This document shows positions 1 through 12,306 of a DNA stretch of 64,000 nucleotides, in pieces (positions within the stretch are counted from its first letter, which is position 1; the number at the start of each line of letters is the position of its first letter). The notes beneath the pieces were generated by a model. That model did not search any database and was not told the DNA's origin. It saw only the letters and a list, made by a program, of their open reading frames with translations. Made by a program: the position numbers and the translations under genes. Origin of the DNA: Daucus carota subsp. sativus (lineage: Eukaryota > Streptophyta > Magnoliopsida > Apiales > Apiaceae); NCBI RefSeq assembly GCF_001625215.2, contig NC_030383.2:16845197-16909196 (forward strand). Direction: 5' to 3'.

Positions 1-869
1 AATTTTGAAGCAGAAACAGACTACTATTCAAAGTGTCTCAGATGGATCTCAAAGAAGGACTAAGAAATATCTTCATGGTTTAGCAAAGAATCAGACATTG
101 CCTTATAGGATGGCAAGGCATATCAAAGTTTAGTGTTTTTATGAAGAAGGTTTCTAGGTTCACAAAAAGAATTCAAGTATAAATAAATGCTTTTAAGATC
201 AAGAAACTGGAGTTTATGGAAAGTCTCAATCAACTGTAAGGTATATATCATAACAAACGTTATTTGGGGTTGATTAACTGGTTAAGGTCTGAAAGATGGG
301 TGATTGATAACTGGTTGAGGTATCGAGGGTATGTTTTAGATATGAAATTAGGTTCTTATAGTAATCATTTAGAAGTTTTAAAAATTGAAGGTTTACAATT
401 GAAATAGGTTTCGTAGCAGGTATCAAAGAATCAGGTCAAAGGCTCAAGAATTAATAAAATAAGTAATCCATAATATAATTCAAGAAATCTGGTTGAAGGT
501 TCAAGAATCAATAGGATAAATAATCCATGCTATAATTCAATAGGTCACCGGGCTTAATCAGAAAGCTCACTAAATAATTACAACAGATACAGTATATAAT
601 TGAAGGAAAGTATCAAGGAACTTGCCTTATATAGCTGATCTCAAGTTTCAATTACACTTGCTCGCTATACTACTCTATCGCCACTTGCTTTTCCTTTCTA
701 CACCTCATTTGTTCTGCTAATCACAACAATCATCTATCAATATATAATCTCATACTATTATTATCATCACACCTTCGTAACGAGTTCCTAACTACCCTTC
801 GTTTCATTTAAATCCGACTTACGGATTAAAAGATATGTCAAAAACAATCATATAAGGTTCGCATAGGCA
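1..869. other. AT-rich non-coding flank
   Basis: No open frame or RNA gene is recognisable here. Two near-identical short stretches about a septa-repeat-like phrase (ggttgaaggttcaagaatcaata around 490-520 and a similar one around 430-460) give a weak local repeat. The composition matches the candidate LTR to its right, so this may be more of the same element. Confidence 0.4.
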
Positions 870-2960
870 TGTAACACACCCATCAGATATCATATAACAC
901 ATATCAAATAAGATATTCAATAAAATTTATTTTTCAAAGAAGGTTTGAAGTCAAAAGGAGTTTTCTGGCATTTGATATGGATTTTGAAACATTTTTCGGA
1001 ATTAAAACGGGTCAAAGAATCATTTTATAAATAATTAATCAATTTTGGATACTCGAAATCAAATCCGAAATCATTTGAAATCAATTAACGAGCTTCAAAC
1101 ATATTTTAGAATAATATTTCAAAGCTCGAAACTATTTTTCGGAATTTTAAAATCATTTAAAATAATTAAATCTAATTAATAAATCAATTAAAATTAATTA
1201 ATAATTAATTAAAACAATTAATCAATTAATATTTAAATTAATTGACCAATTATAATAATTAATTATTAATTAAAAATAATTAATAAATTAAATCAGATTT
1301 ATTTTTTGAATTAATAAATAATTAAAAACTATTTTTGAAATAAAAAAAATAATTTGAAAATGATTTTTGAAAATAAATTGAAAAGGTTTATTTTGTAAAG
1401 TTTTAAAACTTTTGTCGCAGGGTGCCAGCTGCAACAATTCAAAACTTCAGGGGTCAAAATGACAGAATTGGAACTTGGGTGGCTAGACTTCACCACCTCC
1501 AAAAGTTCAGGGGGCAAACTGCAAGTTTTGCAGCCGCCGCCCTGGCTTCGCCGGAGGTGGCGATTCCGGCCACCAACGGCTTCCATAAAGTGCAGATATA
1601 GAGTACTCAACCTCCACAACTCATCCATGCAATCAGATTCATCAGAAAAGGCCGGAATCGGCCGGAAAAAGACCGAACAAACTCGCCGCCGACGAGTTGT
1701 TCTTCAGAACACGGCGACCGATTCCGAGGTCGTCCGTCAATTCCAATCACATGGTTGAGTTCCTCTCCTCACGACCAATCCACCCATATAAACCAATTAA
1801 GCATACAATTAACAATTAAGAAACGCCCAAACTTCAATTAGAATCATTCAAAGCTACGAAGAACCCTAGTTCTTGAACACAGAAAAATCAAACCCACTTT
1901 TAACTATGTTATTGAACTCCAAACCACGCATATGATATACCAAAATGATCACAATTCAGTCCTCTACAACATACAATCAAGAAATCACATAAACAACTCC
2001 AAAATCAAAAAGTCCTAATTTAATCTTAATTATTTCGAATTAAAAACCTTAAATCTCTCCTCACCTGCGAATCTCTTGATGTTTTTAATAACAAAATCAG
2101 CTTCTACTCCTCAAAACCTTCGATTTGGATACTTGAACACTGAAATCTGAGTCCGATAACGCTTCCAAATCTTCGTTTGAATCTCAAGAACACGAAGAAC
2201 ACTCTCTCGATAAACCCGTGTTTAACTGAGATTATGATTTCCCCAAATGAAATAAAGTGCGGTTAAGGCTATTTATAGTTATGAAAATTAATACCCCTTT
2301 GGATCACATATGACACGAAAATACAATGTTTAATAGCTTTATATTAATAAAACAGGTTCAATCGGTACCGGTTTTCGAGATAACTATCAAAACGGGGCTT
2401 TTTAATTAGTCATTAGTATGCGGGTCCCATTGCAATTATTATAAGATAAGGATGAATATAATAATCAAAATATCTAGTTTCACGTTTATCGAGACAACCA
2501 GATAATTATCGATAATTTAAAATACCGAAAAACTCCGCCGGACCGGCTCCGGAACAAACCGTACTCCGGATCGAAAAAGTCAAAACATGAAAAGTGTCCG
2601 GAATATTCAAATTAGGCTAAAGGTGAATTTTGTTGAAATTTTCGGGAAGTAAAATCTCGGTACCGTTACAGGTTGACAGTTTTCGTAAAATCAAAATAAT
2701 TAATAATTAAATATAATATACGTAATTAAATCCATAAATCAAATATAAAATCATACGACAATGCATAAATCGATATGAAAATATCTAAATAAACTATATT
2801 TTGTATTGAGCATATAAAAATTGGTATTCCTCAAATTTAATCAGAAATACATAACTAAATTAATAGAACAGGAACTAATTAATTCACAGAAATTCACATA
2901 ATATTCATATAATATTCATTAATCATTCAAATAATTACACGGATAATCCCAGATGTTACA
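870..2960 (-). repeat. Candidate LTR (Ty3/Gypsy-like), minus strand
   Basis: Read on the minus strand the stretch begins TGTAACATCTGGGATTATCC at 2960, a start typical of plant Gypsy LTRs of the Tekay/Del kind, and could end GGGTGTGTTACA at 870, giving matching TGTAACA/TGTTACA ends. It holds a TATA box on the minus strand near 2273 and, about 200 bases downstream, a possible splice donor (GCAG/GTGAGG near 2065). No primer-binding site or polypurine tract adjoins either end and the 5-base flanks do not match. The right edge is therefore better supported than the left, and a solo or truncated LTR is the best reading. It abuts the broken 5' end of the Copia element. The alternative is a host promoter. 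Confidence 0.45.
2268..2278 (-). promoter_or_regulatory. TATA box inside the candidate LTR
   Basis: The minus strand reads CTATAAATAGC, a near-perfect plant TATA box. It is followed by a C/T-poor leader and a GT-AG style donor about 200 bases downstream. It would drive transcription leftward, away from the Copia element. Confidence 0.5.
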
Positions 2961-2968
2961 GTAGGACG

Positions 2969-5968
2969 TTGGCAAAGGGAGAAGTCGACCTACGAGTTGG
3001 CAATGGAGCAAAAGTTGCTGCTATAGCTGTAGGGACTTATCATTTATCGTTGCCCACTGGGCTTATTTTAGAACTTGAGAATTGTTTTTACGTGCCTGCA
3101 ATTTGCAGAAACATTATTTCAGTTTCTTGTTTGGACAAGAAAGGTTTTGCTTTTTCAATTCAGAACAATAGTTGTTCCTTTTCTTTGAATGATGTTACCT
3201 ATGGGGTTGCACGTTTATTTAACGGTTTATATGTTCTTGACTTGGATACTCCCATCTATAATGTGAATAATAAACGTCTTAAAACTGATGACTCAAATAA
3301 AACATACCTCTGGCACTGTCGTTTAGGCCATATAAATGAGAAGCGCATTTCCAAGTTACATAAGGATGGATACTTGGATAAGTTTGATTTTGAATCATAC
3401 GAAGCATGCGAACCATGTCTCATTGGAAAAATGACTAAAGCACCTTTCACAGGACAAGGTGAGAGGGCCACTGAGAGATTGGAACTAATACATAGTGATG
3501 TATGTGGTCCAATGCGAACTATGGCAAGAGGTGGCTTTTACTACTTCATAACATTTACTGATGATTTCAGTAGATATGGATATGTGTATCTTATGAAGAA
3601 TAAATCCGATTCTTTTGAAAAGTTCAAAGAGTACAAAGCTGAAGTAGAAAAGCAAACTACCAAAAGTATTAAGACTCTACGATCAGATCGTGGAGGTGAA
3701 TACTTAAGCCAAGAATTTAAGAATTTCTTAAAAGAGTGTGGTATTGTATCACAACTTACTCCTCCTGGAACACCACAATGGAATGGAGTTTCCGAGAGGA
3801 GAAATCGTACCTTGTTGGACATGGTGCGATCAATGATGAGTCATGCAGATCTTCCAATTAGTTTTTGGGGCTATGCCCTAGAGACGGCTGCCTATACACT
3901 TAACCGAGTTCCTACTAAAACGATCCAGAACACTCCATATGAGATATGGACTGAGAAACGTCATAGCATGTCATTTATGAAAATTTGGGGATGTGAGGCG
4001 TTTGTGAAACGTCAAAATTCTGACAAGCTAGGACCTAAGTCTGATAAATGTAATTTTGTGGGATACCCAATTGAAACAAGAGGTTATTCATTCTATAATC
4101 CTTCTGAGAACAAAGTGTTTGTTGCTCGAACCGCTGTGTTCCTTGAAAGAGAGACGCTTTCTAAGAAAAACAGTGGGAGGATAATAGATCTCGATGAAGT
4201 TCGAGAACCACATGATAACATTGAACCAGAGCAGGAACCTGAGCAGGATGTACATCAAAATATTGAGAGTAATCCTGTTCCGGAAACACAGGTTGTTCGT
4301 AGATCTAGTAGGGTTCGCCATGAGCCAGAGAGATATTATGGTTTTCTCTTGACTCAAACTGGTGATGTGATGCTTATGGATAATGATGAGCCTCTAACCT
4401 ACAAAGATGCTAAGAACACTGCAGATTCCAAGAGATGGCTTGATGCCATGAAATCTGAGATGGATTCCATGTATGAAAACCAAGTATGGACTTTGGTTGA
4501 TTTACCCGAGGGAGTTAAACCTATTGAGTGTAAATGGGTTTTCAAAAAGAAAACCGACATGGATGGAAATGTTCAGACCTATAAGGCACGACTAGTTGCA
4601 AAAGGTTTCAGACAGATTCATGGTATTGACTATGATGAAACCTTCTCACCAGTTGCTATGGTCAAATCCATCAGGATTTTGCTTGTAATAGCTGCTTACT
4701 ATGACTATGAAATCTGGCAGATGGATGTCAAAACTGCCTTCTTGAATGGAAGCCTAGAAGAGGATGTGTATATGACACAACCTGAAGGTTTTGTCGATCC
4801 GAGATTTCTCAAAATGGTTTGTAAGTTGCGACGATCTATATACGGATTGAAGCAAGCCTCAAGGAGATGGAATATTCGTTTTGATGAAACAGTCAAAGAG
4901 TTTGGCTTCATTCAAAATGAAGATGAGCCTTGTGTTTACAAGAAAGTGAGTGGGAGCCATGTGGCATTCCTAGTGCTATATGTGGATGACATATTACTAA
5001 TGGGGAATGACATACCTTCTTTACAGGCTGTTAAGACTTGGTTGAGCAAAAATTTCTCGATCAAAGACTTGGGCGATGCGACCTATATATTAGGGATCAG
5101 GATCTATAGAGATAGACCAAGAAGACTAATCGGCCTAAGTCAGAGTACATACATTGATAAGGTATTGCATCGATTTGGGATGCAAGAGGCAAAAAGGGGA
5201 TATGTCCCAATGTCTCACGGGATATTGATCTCGAAAGAAAACAGTCCGAAATCATTGGATGATAAGGACTGTATGAGCAAAGTTCCATATGCTTCGGCAA
5301 TTGGTTCCATAATGTATGCAATGATATGTACTCGTCCTGATGTCTCGTATGCCTTGAGCATGACGAGTAGATACCAGTCTAATCCAGGTGAAGGTCACTG
5401 GACGGCAGTCAAGAATATTCTTAAGTACCTAAAGAGGACTAAAGATCAATTCTTGGTATATGGAGGAGAAGAGAAACTAGTTGTAAAAGGTTACACAGAT
5501 GCTAGTTTCCAAACAGACAAAGATGATTCGATCTCTCAGTCTGGCTTTGTATTTTGTCTAAATGGAGGTGCTGTTAGTTGGAAAAGTTCAAAGCAAGAGA
5601 CGGTTGCCGATTCTACAATGGAGGCTGAGTATATAGCTGCTTGTGAAGCAGCCAAGGAAGCTGTTTAGATCAGGAAATTTCTTACAGGACTTGATGTGGT
5701 TCCTTCAGTATCAGATCCGATAGATTTGTATTGTGACAATAATGGAGCCATTTCACAGGCTAAGGAACCCCGATCTCATTCCCGCACCAAGCATATACTC
5801 AGACGATACCACCTACTCCGAGAGATTAACACTCGAGGGGATATACATATATGTAAAGTGCATACAGATGATAACATTGCAGATCCACTGACCAAGGCTT
5901 TGTCGCAGCAGAAGCACGAAGGTCATACTAGTTCCATGGGTATTAGATACATCAGAGATTGGCTCTAG
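2969..5968 (+). pseudogene. Copia pol polyprotein remnant
   Basis: The frame starts inside the protease/pre-integrase region with no true start codon. In order it shows the GAG-pre-integrase zinc-binding part (HCRLGH and CEPCLIGK), the integrase core (DVCGPM, DDFSRYG, LRSDRGGEY, NGVSERRNRT), the Copia reverse transcriptase (KARLVAKGF, MDVKTAFLNG, YVDDILLMGND) and RNase H (GYTDASF, MEAEYIA). A TAG stop at 5666-5668 interrupts RNase H where relatives have Trp. The frame then continues without a shift to the normal end at 5966-5968 (KHILRRYH, DPLTKAL). So one nonsense change and the missing 5' end are the visible lesions. It cannot make a complete polyprotein. Confidence 0.9.
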
Positions 5969-5982
5969 TACAAGTGAGATAT

Positions 5983-7479
5983 TGTTAGTATTGGTGTCCT
6001 AGAGACAATACTATTGTGTTCTATCGTTGACATTTATGGATTATGTTATATTGATTATTGAATAAATATTTATTGTGTCTTTATTTACTGCGTAATAAAT
6101 TGAAAGCATAATAAATATCCTTGGAATATTATATGTAATTCTATATCTCTAAGTACGTGACTTAGAAATGAGATTATGAGAATAATATCATATTCCTAAA
6201 TGTCCCTAGTCGAGTATTATTGTTAAGGGACAATAATGATGCATTAAGACTAGTATGTTTGTTGACTGATGATCACATCTCATTGATCATAGGTATAGTA
6301 ATGCTAAAGTCAAGAACATAAGTGCATGTATCGACACATGGCACTGGAATGACCCACCGTGAGATTTTACATGTTAATAAGTGTCATTGGAAATTCTCAC
6401 TGTGATAATGATGTAATGATCCTCTGACTTGATATCATTATATTTCTATATGAGAATTAATATACTTTGGTTGCACTAAAAGTTACCTTTGACCGGGTGA
6501 TGATGAAATGTACATTGGGTATATTATGAATCGTATGAGAAATATGAATGATCTAGAAAGGATTTAACCCTCCTATTTTAGGAGTGATATTATTGGCCTC
6601 TTGATTGAGTGAGACTATAAAATGCATGGCCGTGCTCAAATATTGATTTGTTTAATAGTCTACTCATTGATCAAGGAAATTCGGATTAGACGATGAAGAG
6701 GATGACACAATACATGCCTTGAGTCTGATCTATAATATAAGGTTAAAGGGATTATATTACATTGTACATTATTCACAAAAGGTTTAATTGAATCACCAAT
6801 TATTATTATTACTTGGGTAGCAATGATGTATTACTAGATGCCGCTCATTGTTTATAATTTTATTATTGGATATTAAAATTATTGCCAACGTAATAATAAC
6901 CTAAAGGGTCACACACTTTGAACGTTTAAAGGAGTTTTAATTTAAATTCTGAATTTAAATTAAATGATTAATTCGAAATAAATTATTTAATTGAGCCGGT
7001 CTTAATTAAGTCATTAGAATTTCGAATTTAATATTAAAACCAAAATCGGATTAGGTTTGGAGAAGCCCAAATCCGATTAGGGTTTGGCCCATCTATCTCT
7101 CTTCCCTATAAATACATAATGATGTATTGTTTTAGGGTTAAGTGTCATAAGATCGTTTTATTAAAACCCTAGCAGCTCCAGATCAAGAGAGGCTAGAGAG
7201 AGAGAGAGAGAGGCTGCATTCGGCTAGTACCGGCTCCGGTGATCTTTGGCGATCAGACGTTCGTGTGGACTGCTTAGAGACGCGATCCTTAGACCGAGGG
7301 CTGCGTGGTGATTGCTCGTTCCGGACCTCCATCTTTCGCTAACGTAAAGCTTCAACAAGGTATTATTTCGTATCTCCATGATCAGCCGTACTTTATAGAT
7401 GGATCCTCGGGTTAGGGTTTCAGAAAATTTTGATTTTACGTCGATTATCCGCTGCGTTTGTTGCCCCGAAATCCCAACA
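5983..7479 (+). repeat. 3' LTR of the Copia element
   Basis: It starts TGTTAGTATTGG just after the pol stop and a short purine-rich stretch, and ends CGAAATCCCAACA at 7479, giving TG...CA ends. It is about 1.5 kb. It includes a promoter-like part with a TATA box (TATAAATA, 7107-7114) followed by a GA-rich leader (7190-7212), as expected for U3/R. No second copy is in the window, so the boundaries rest on the terminal motifs alone. Confidence 0.7.
7107..7114 (+). promoter_or_regulatory. TATA box in Copia 3' LTR
   Basis: TATAAATA sits about 375 bases before the LTR end and ahead of a GA-rich leader, the usual place for the LTR promoter. A promoter in a 3' LTR could read out into the gene fragments downstream. 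Confidence 0.45.
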
Positions 7480-7598
7480 AATATGTCAGCTTAATAGGCT
7501 GTTTTCTTCTTCATCTTGCTAAGAATATGGTGAAGTTATGTTAAAGGTTTTATTCTTTAAAAGTGGTAAATATAAACTCTTTTATTACTTGCATGCAG

Positions 7599-7742
7599 GG
7601 AAAAGTTAAATATGTTCTGAGACCTGTACTGCTTTCTGGTTGTGAATCAAAAAGTGGCCATTGTGGTTCCATTGGAATAAGTGATCCATTGAATTTGGAT
7701 ACATGGAATACAAGGCCATGGATGACAGTATAATAAAAGAAG
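7599..7742 (+). pseudogene. UGGT exon fragment
   Basis: After a good 3' splice site (TGCATGCAG) the frame reads GKVKYVLRPVLLSGCESKSG and then HCG..IG..DPLNL. This matches my recollection of an N-terminal exon of plant UDP-glucose:glycoprotein glucosyltransferase, the ER folding sensor that reglucosylates misfolded glycoproteins. The piece that should follow DPLNL (about ten residues) is missing, and the frame shifts before the recognisable MEYKAMDDS-like part, where stops appear. Only this exon is present. It is a dead, transposed or relic fragment on the same strand as the other gene pieces in this region. Confidence 0.7.
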
Positions 7743-8932
7743 GTTTGCTTTTTAACCATCTAATCGTCCTGCTCCTATGCTTATGTTCACCTATGTCATC
7801 AGAATTTCTATGAGAAACGACAATTGTATTTTAAGTGGTTTAAGCTGTAAAGTAGTGGCATCAAAGCTGGGAGCTGTATTCCAATCAAATGCGGTTGTTG
7901 TGGTTATTGAACCAGAGCCAGTAGGCGCAGTCACTGAAGTCGAACCGAAAGGTGAAGTATTTACCTAGCACATATTTTCCTTTTAATTTCTTTCGATGAA
8001 AATGAACCTTAAAAGTTTGAGCACGAGCACAGAGATGCAGCAATCATCTGAGAAGAGGCAAAGGTAGTTCGGCGAGAGATTGGTAGCTTGACATACAATA
8101 CAAATACAAAGAAGCGAAGAAATAATTAAAAGAGGTAAACTAAATTACCTTACTCATATTCACACTTAGGATTTTCTTAGACCTAAAATTAGCTTGGTTT
8201 TTTGAGTTTTAATTGTTATCAAGATACACTTAAGAGCTGCTCAAATAATTATTGTTGCAATGTACAATCGATTCTGGTAAACAAAGTACTGTTGATTCAG
8301 ATATTTAAACTTCTAATGCTTCTGTATTACACCTTTACATCTAACATGGTATAATCTACATTTATCTATCTATTTTTAAGTGTTTAGTTGGTTCCCTCCA
8401 TTAGCCTGCAGTTCTACACCGTTTAGCTATGAGCCAGAGAAGCCAAAGCAGAAGAAAAATATGAAACCTGAAGTATCACCCTATGCTTCAGAAGATAAAA
8501 TGAGTAGATTTAATGGCCAGAAAAACCTGAAAGAGCCAGCCAAATTTGAAATGAAAAATACACATCCTCACGACGATCTTAATGCCCTGCTAAAGGTGTG
8601 AGCTGCAGCAGAATCATATCCTCTAGAGAGATTTATGATAATCTAGATTTTATATAATTTCACTGCAGAGAATATTAACCAGTGCAGGGGCTGTGCAGCT
8701 ATCTAAAAATGGGCTCAGGTTATTATTAAGTATACATGAACAACCATGTATTAAAAATATCAGCACATACACTACTTTTTCATGCTTTCACTATCTAAAA
8801 ATGGGCTCAGGTTCGTCGTCTGTGGATGAGGATTCGGAGGTTACTATGTACCAGAATGTGAAGAGGAACAGTACATACCAGGTGGTTGCACTCAGGGTTC
8901 TCGATAAGGAGACACCTGAAGGTATCATCTGG

Positions 8933-8935
<3 letters not shown>

Positions 8936-8968
<33 letters not shown>
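8936..8968. repeat. (AT)n microsatellite
   Basis: About 16 uninterrupted AT units follow the exon-like stretch at 8800-8930. It is a simple repeat. Confidence 0.95.
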
Positions 8969-8971
<3 letters not shown>

Positions 8972-9305
8972 TATGAGTTCTCTATGTTCTAAATAACTAG
9001 CTTTCTTTGTTATCTAATTTAATTGCTTATAAGGATTCATTTCATCAAAGTTGTGTCAGAAATAGGTAGGCAGAATGGTAATTCGTCCAATAGTGTTGTT
9101 CCGGGGAAATTAACATACTTGAGTGAGCTTAGTTTGAATTTCAGGAGTTCAATTAGTTCTGGTGCGTTTGGATACTCTGGTTATGTTAGGTTAATATTCT
9201 ACTTATAACAATGAGCCCCCTTGGATGCCTGCACACAAGAGAAATCTTTGCCAGAAACACTCCAAAATTCAACATGTTTTTGGTAATAGCAGAGAAACTT
9301 TGTAA

Positions 9306-9560
9306 TTATACCTGCTCCATTTGTTTTGTCTTGGAATGTATTTGCTTTAAAAGTTCAAGCAATTTTGCTTCATAAAGGCCCTGAACTGACCCAACCTCTT
9401 TCTTGGTTTGATGGAGCATTTCCTCTAGATATTTATTCTCTAGACCAAATTCATTTGCTTTAGTAAGTGTTTTTGTAGCTATCTTATCATTCACATCTAA
9501 AGTGGATGAGATTTTCAAATAAATCCCTCTAAGTTCCTTTTGTAACCTTTTTATTGTATT
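9306..9560 (-). pseudogene. Coiled-coil exon fragment, parent unknown
   Basis: The minus strand encodes LRGIYLKISSTLDVNDKIAT followed by a heptad-like helix (LENKYLEEMLHQTKKEV, YEAKLLELLKQIHSKTKQMEQ) and then an intron-like donor. The pattern is that of a long coiled coil such as a kinesin or myosin-like stalk, but I cannot name the gene. It is on the opposite strand to the other fragments of this region. Start and stop codons are not convincing, so it is read as an exon relic. Confidence 0.4.
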
Positions 9561-10722
9561 TACATTCTGCTGTTGTGCTTTTCTCAGGTTTTCCTCTGGT
9601 TTTATGGCACATTCTCTTTCTAGTGTTTTATGTAGTATGACAATTTCAATACTTGGGTAATATCACTATCCTTAAAATTCAGCATTCACATCAGATAATC
9701 AGGATTAGCATTGACACTTTTAATAAGCTTTGTGTTGTTGCCTTCTGCCTCTTAAAACCCATGTGCTCTTTGCGCCTGACATCGTGAATGACTAAACATT
9801 TTATGCAATTGTAGATGCTCTATGAGAAAATTTGCTATATGGTATGGTCATATGTTCAAATTTAGGCAGCAGTATATTTCGACTGAATTGTAGTTTGTTC
9901 TAATGATAAGAAATTAGTGAAAGTTTGTTTAAGAAGATTAATGTGCAAGTAAATTGCGTTCTTTCTATTTTAATTTATAATTTAATCAAAGTATAAGGCA
10001 GATGTCATATTCACAAAGAACCCTCGTGAAGGTGCATTTGAGTCGTGTAAAAAGGAAAACTTCATGTAAATTGCAAAGGGAGTAAAATTATTTATCTTGA
10101 ACTCATCCAGACTTATCAAGAAATATACTTGGGGGATTTTTGTTTTATTAATGTGTAGAGTATCTTGCAGACTTTAACTAGTGGTACCCTGTTTTAGCAA
10201 GTGAACAAGGTTGTTTTATTCCTTTGAATGCCTCCAGATCCAATATATACATATCTACCAGTTTAATGTATTAATCTTTGTTGCCTTCGTATATATCATT
10301 CCAGTCCTGAAGCATGCACAGCAATTCTCTGGAAGACTGCCAAAGTATCTCTGAAGGTTGTAGAAACTTTATTTTTAACTTTGAGATCTTGGCTTGCTGG
10401 TTTAATTTGCGGAAGATTTTTTTTTTACTTCCTTTATTTGCAGGCGGCTGAGAAGCTTAAAATAACTGCTACTGAACTGACTAAGCTGCGAATTTCAGAT
10501 GGCATTATCCCTGTATTGTTCTACTTAAAATGATATTCTATCTAGCAATTTATTATCTTCCCCTCCCTCATTAACACACACATACACATAGGCAGAACCC
10601 CCATGTGCAGTACTGAATTTAACTATCAGATGTCCATATAATGTTTTTTCTATCCCCTCTAAGAAAAATCATAATATATTTCATGTTTCAACTATATCTT
10701 ATAAAAATCTATTATCTTACAG

Positions 10723-10873
10723 AAACTGAGATGCAGAGGGGAGCTGGAAGTGTGAGAAATGCAACAATATCAATTATCCTTTTAGGACAAAGTGCAATAG
10801 ACAGAATTGTGGGGCTGATAAGCCGTCCGACACCAAGAAGTCCCCTTCAGAACCTGTAGATGATAATGATCAG
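10723..10873 (+). pseudogene. RanBP2-type zinc-finger exon fragment
   Basis: Between a 3' splice site (CTTACAG) and a 5' splice site (GATCAG/GTCTG) one frame reads EGSWKCEKCNNINYPFRTKC and then NRQNCGADKP. This is a RanBP2-type zinc finger (W-x-C-x2-C...C-x4-C with the conserved Asn). It resembles the plant RanBP2-type zinc-finger protein family that includes At1g67325, probably RNA-binding. The frame has a TGA just before DAEGSW, and no further exon of the gene was found, so it is a detached exon. The longer ATG-started frame over the same bases is a shadow. Confidence 0.75.
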
Positions 10874-12306
10874 GTCTGTTTGATGATGTATTTGAAAACA
10901 GCTCAAGTGCGCAAGTATTATGTAAAGTATTATCTCTTGCCAAATCTGTTCACTGTTTATTTTCGGGTTTTTTTCCTATTTAAACTCAAGTATGATCTTG
11001 CTAAGATTTTCTTTCTTTTCAGTTATATGGTTCTAGATTCATTAATTGATTTAAAGTTGTCTACTGTTCCAGTGATTACTAGGCATGTCTTCTCAGTTTG
11101 TTCTGGTGAGTCCAGGGTTTCATCATGTTACTGTAGGACTTTGTACTTTGGCAGCTTATCTAATGTAGTAGGTGCTAAAAATGCATTTCTCGAATGCCAC
11201 CAGTGTCAAAAACAACTCTATGTGTCGTCCAAAACAATTTGAAATGTGTCGTCCAAAACAAATCTTCCATTTTGCTAATAAGGTATATGTTTGTATGGAA
11301 TTGTGTTTTTTGTATTGACCATGATTGTATGATTCTTCTGTAAAATTCAATGCTTTTAAAGGATTTTGAATGGGACGGTTATTGTTGGTGTTGCATTATG
11401 AATTTAACTATAAACAATTTTTTGGTCCTTTATTAGACCTTTGAATATTTCTGTAAGCGAGTGTGCTGTGGGAAAGCTCTATTTTCATAAGAAATAATTT
11501 TTTTTTAGTTAAATGTGTACTTTCTAATTTAAAATTTAGACTTGCACTTTTTTTCAATTGGGTAGGGACTAAGAGTTGAGTGGAGGACTAACCTCCCATT
11601 TTTCCTGCCAAACTTCGGAGGATCAGACACTACACAAGATGAAGCTCAAAAAATTTTAAAGGATGAAGACGGCAGAGAAAAGAGAACTCAAAGAGGGTGC
11701 CCTGCAGAAATCGAAAGGTCTCATTATTTATTAATCATTACTGAAATTACTACTTCGGCTACATATTTGTGAAGGCTAGAAATGAGAGGTACTGACTTCA
11801 AGTTCTTCAGGCAAAGGTACCAATTCTCTCCGTGAATGCAGAAACACATATTTATATATTTTTCTGTAACTAGATTATCTAATCGCTCTCTTCTATTATA
11901 TAGGCTAATCAAGCTTCAGCCTGAAGAAAGGTACTATTACACTCGCCTTTTCTTTTCTCCCCCCCCCCTTTTTTTAATCATAATATGTGTATATGTCGTT
12001 TTGTGTTATATCGATTCTTTGCATCAATTTGATTTTTCAGAAAATTGGTTTTGTAATTCGTGTTTTTCGAAGTTTATAGCTCAGTTGAGTGACATATGTT
12101 AATTTTTAGTTCACAGCTAATTCGGTTTGGGATCCGTTAATGTTTTTTGTTTCCAATTCATTTTTATAATTTAACCACTAAATAGGGGCCAAGAAATGTT
12201 AAATATTTGGCATCTTCTTTTCGTTTGTGTTTACCTTTACTATGAAAGTTTGTGTTTACCTTTACTATAAAACATTTTATATGATGATCTTATCTTAGCA
12301 TGCGAA
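10874..12306. other. Non-coding or exon-like scraps
   Basis: T-rich intron-like sequence dominates. An open stretch at 11560-11715 (WRTNLPFFLPNFGGSDTTQD then DEDGREKRTQRG) looks exonic but is not recognised. A short stretch at 11900-11930 (RLIKLQPEER) precedes a GT donor. No complete gene is supported. Confidence 0.35.

Larger units (their letters stand above)
2961..7479 (+). mobile_element. Ty1/Copia LTR retrotransposon, 5'-truncated
   Basis: The element keeps the end of the protease region, integrase, reverse transcriptase, RNase H and a 3' LTR. Its 5' LTR, gag and the protease active site are gone: Copia-coding sequence starts directly at the edge of the candidate minus-strand LTR at 2960. 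The order integrase before reverse transcriptase is what places it in Copia. With no 5' LTR, neither age nor a target-site duplication can be read. Confidence 0.9.
7743..10722. other. Exon-like scraps without a gene
   Basis: Several short open stretches with plausible splice borders lie here, but none forms a gene. Examples are 7870-7968 (VVVVIEPEPVGAV), 8390-8600 (rich in Lys and Glu, ending DDLNALLKV), 8800-8925 (SSSVDEDSEVTMYQNVKRN) and a minus-strand coiled-coil piece at 9306-9518. An 11-residue plus-strand piece AEKLKITATEL lies near 10445. I do not recognise the parent genes with confidence. An (AT)n microsatellite lies at 8936-8968. Confidence 0.4.

Noticed and set aside
1329..1758. 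Overlapping frames of 99 codons on both strands
   Set aside because: They arise from a GC-richer patch in the candidate LTR and have no recognisable domain.
2969..5968. Endogenous pararetrovirus
   Set aside because: Integrase precedes reverse transcriptase and an LTR follows, which defines Copia. No movement-protein or coat-like part is seen.
10641..10859. ATG-started frame over the RanBP2 zinc finger
   Set aside because: It uses the wrong frame. The zinc finger is read in the neighbouring frame between splice sites.
10880..11242. 120-codon plus-strand frame
   Set aside because: T-rich intron-like composition with no domain or splice logic.
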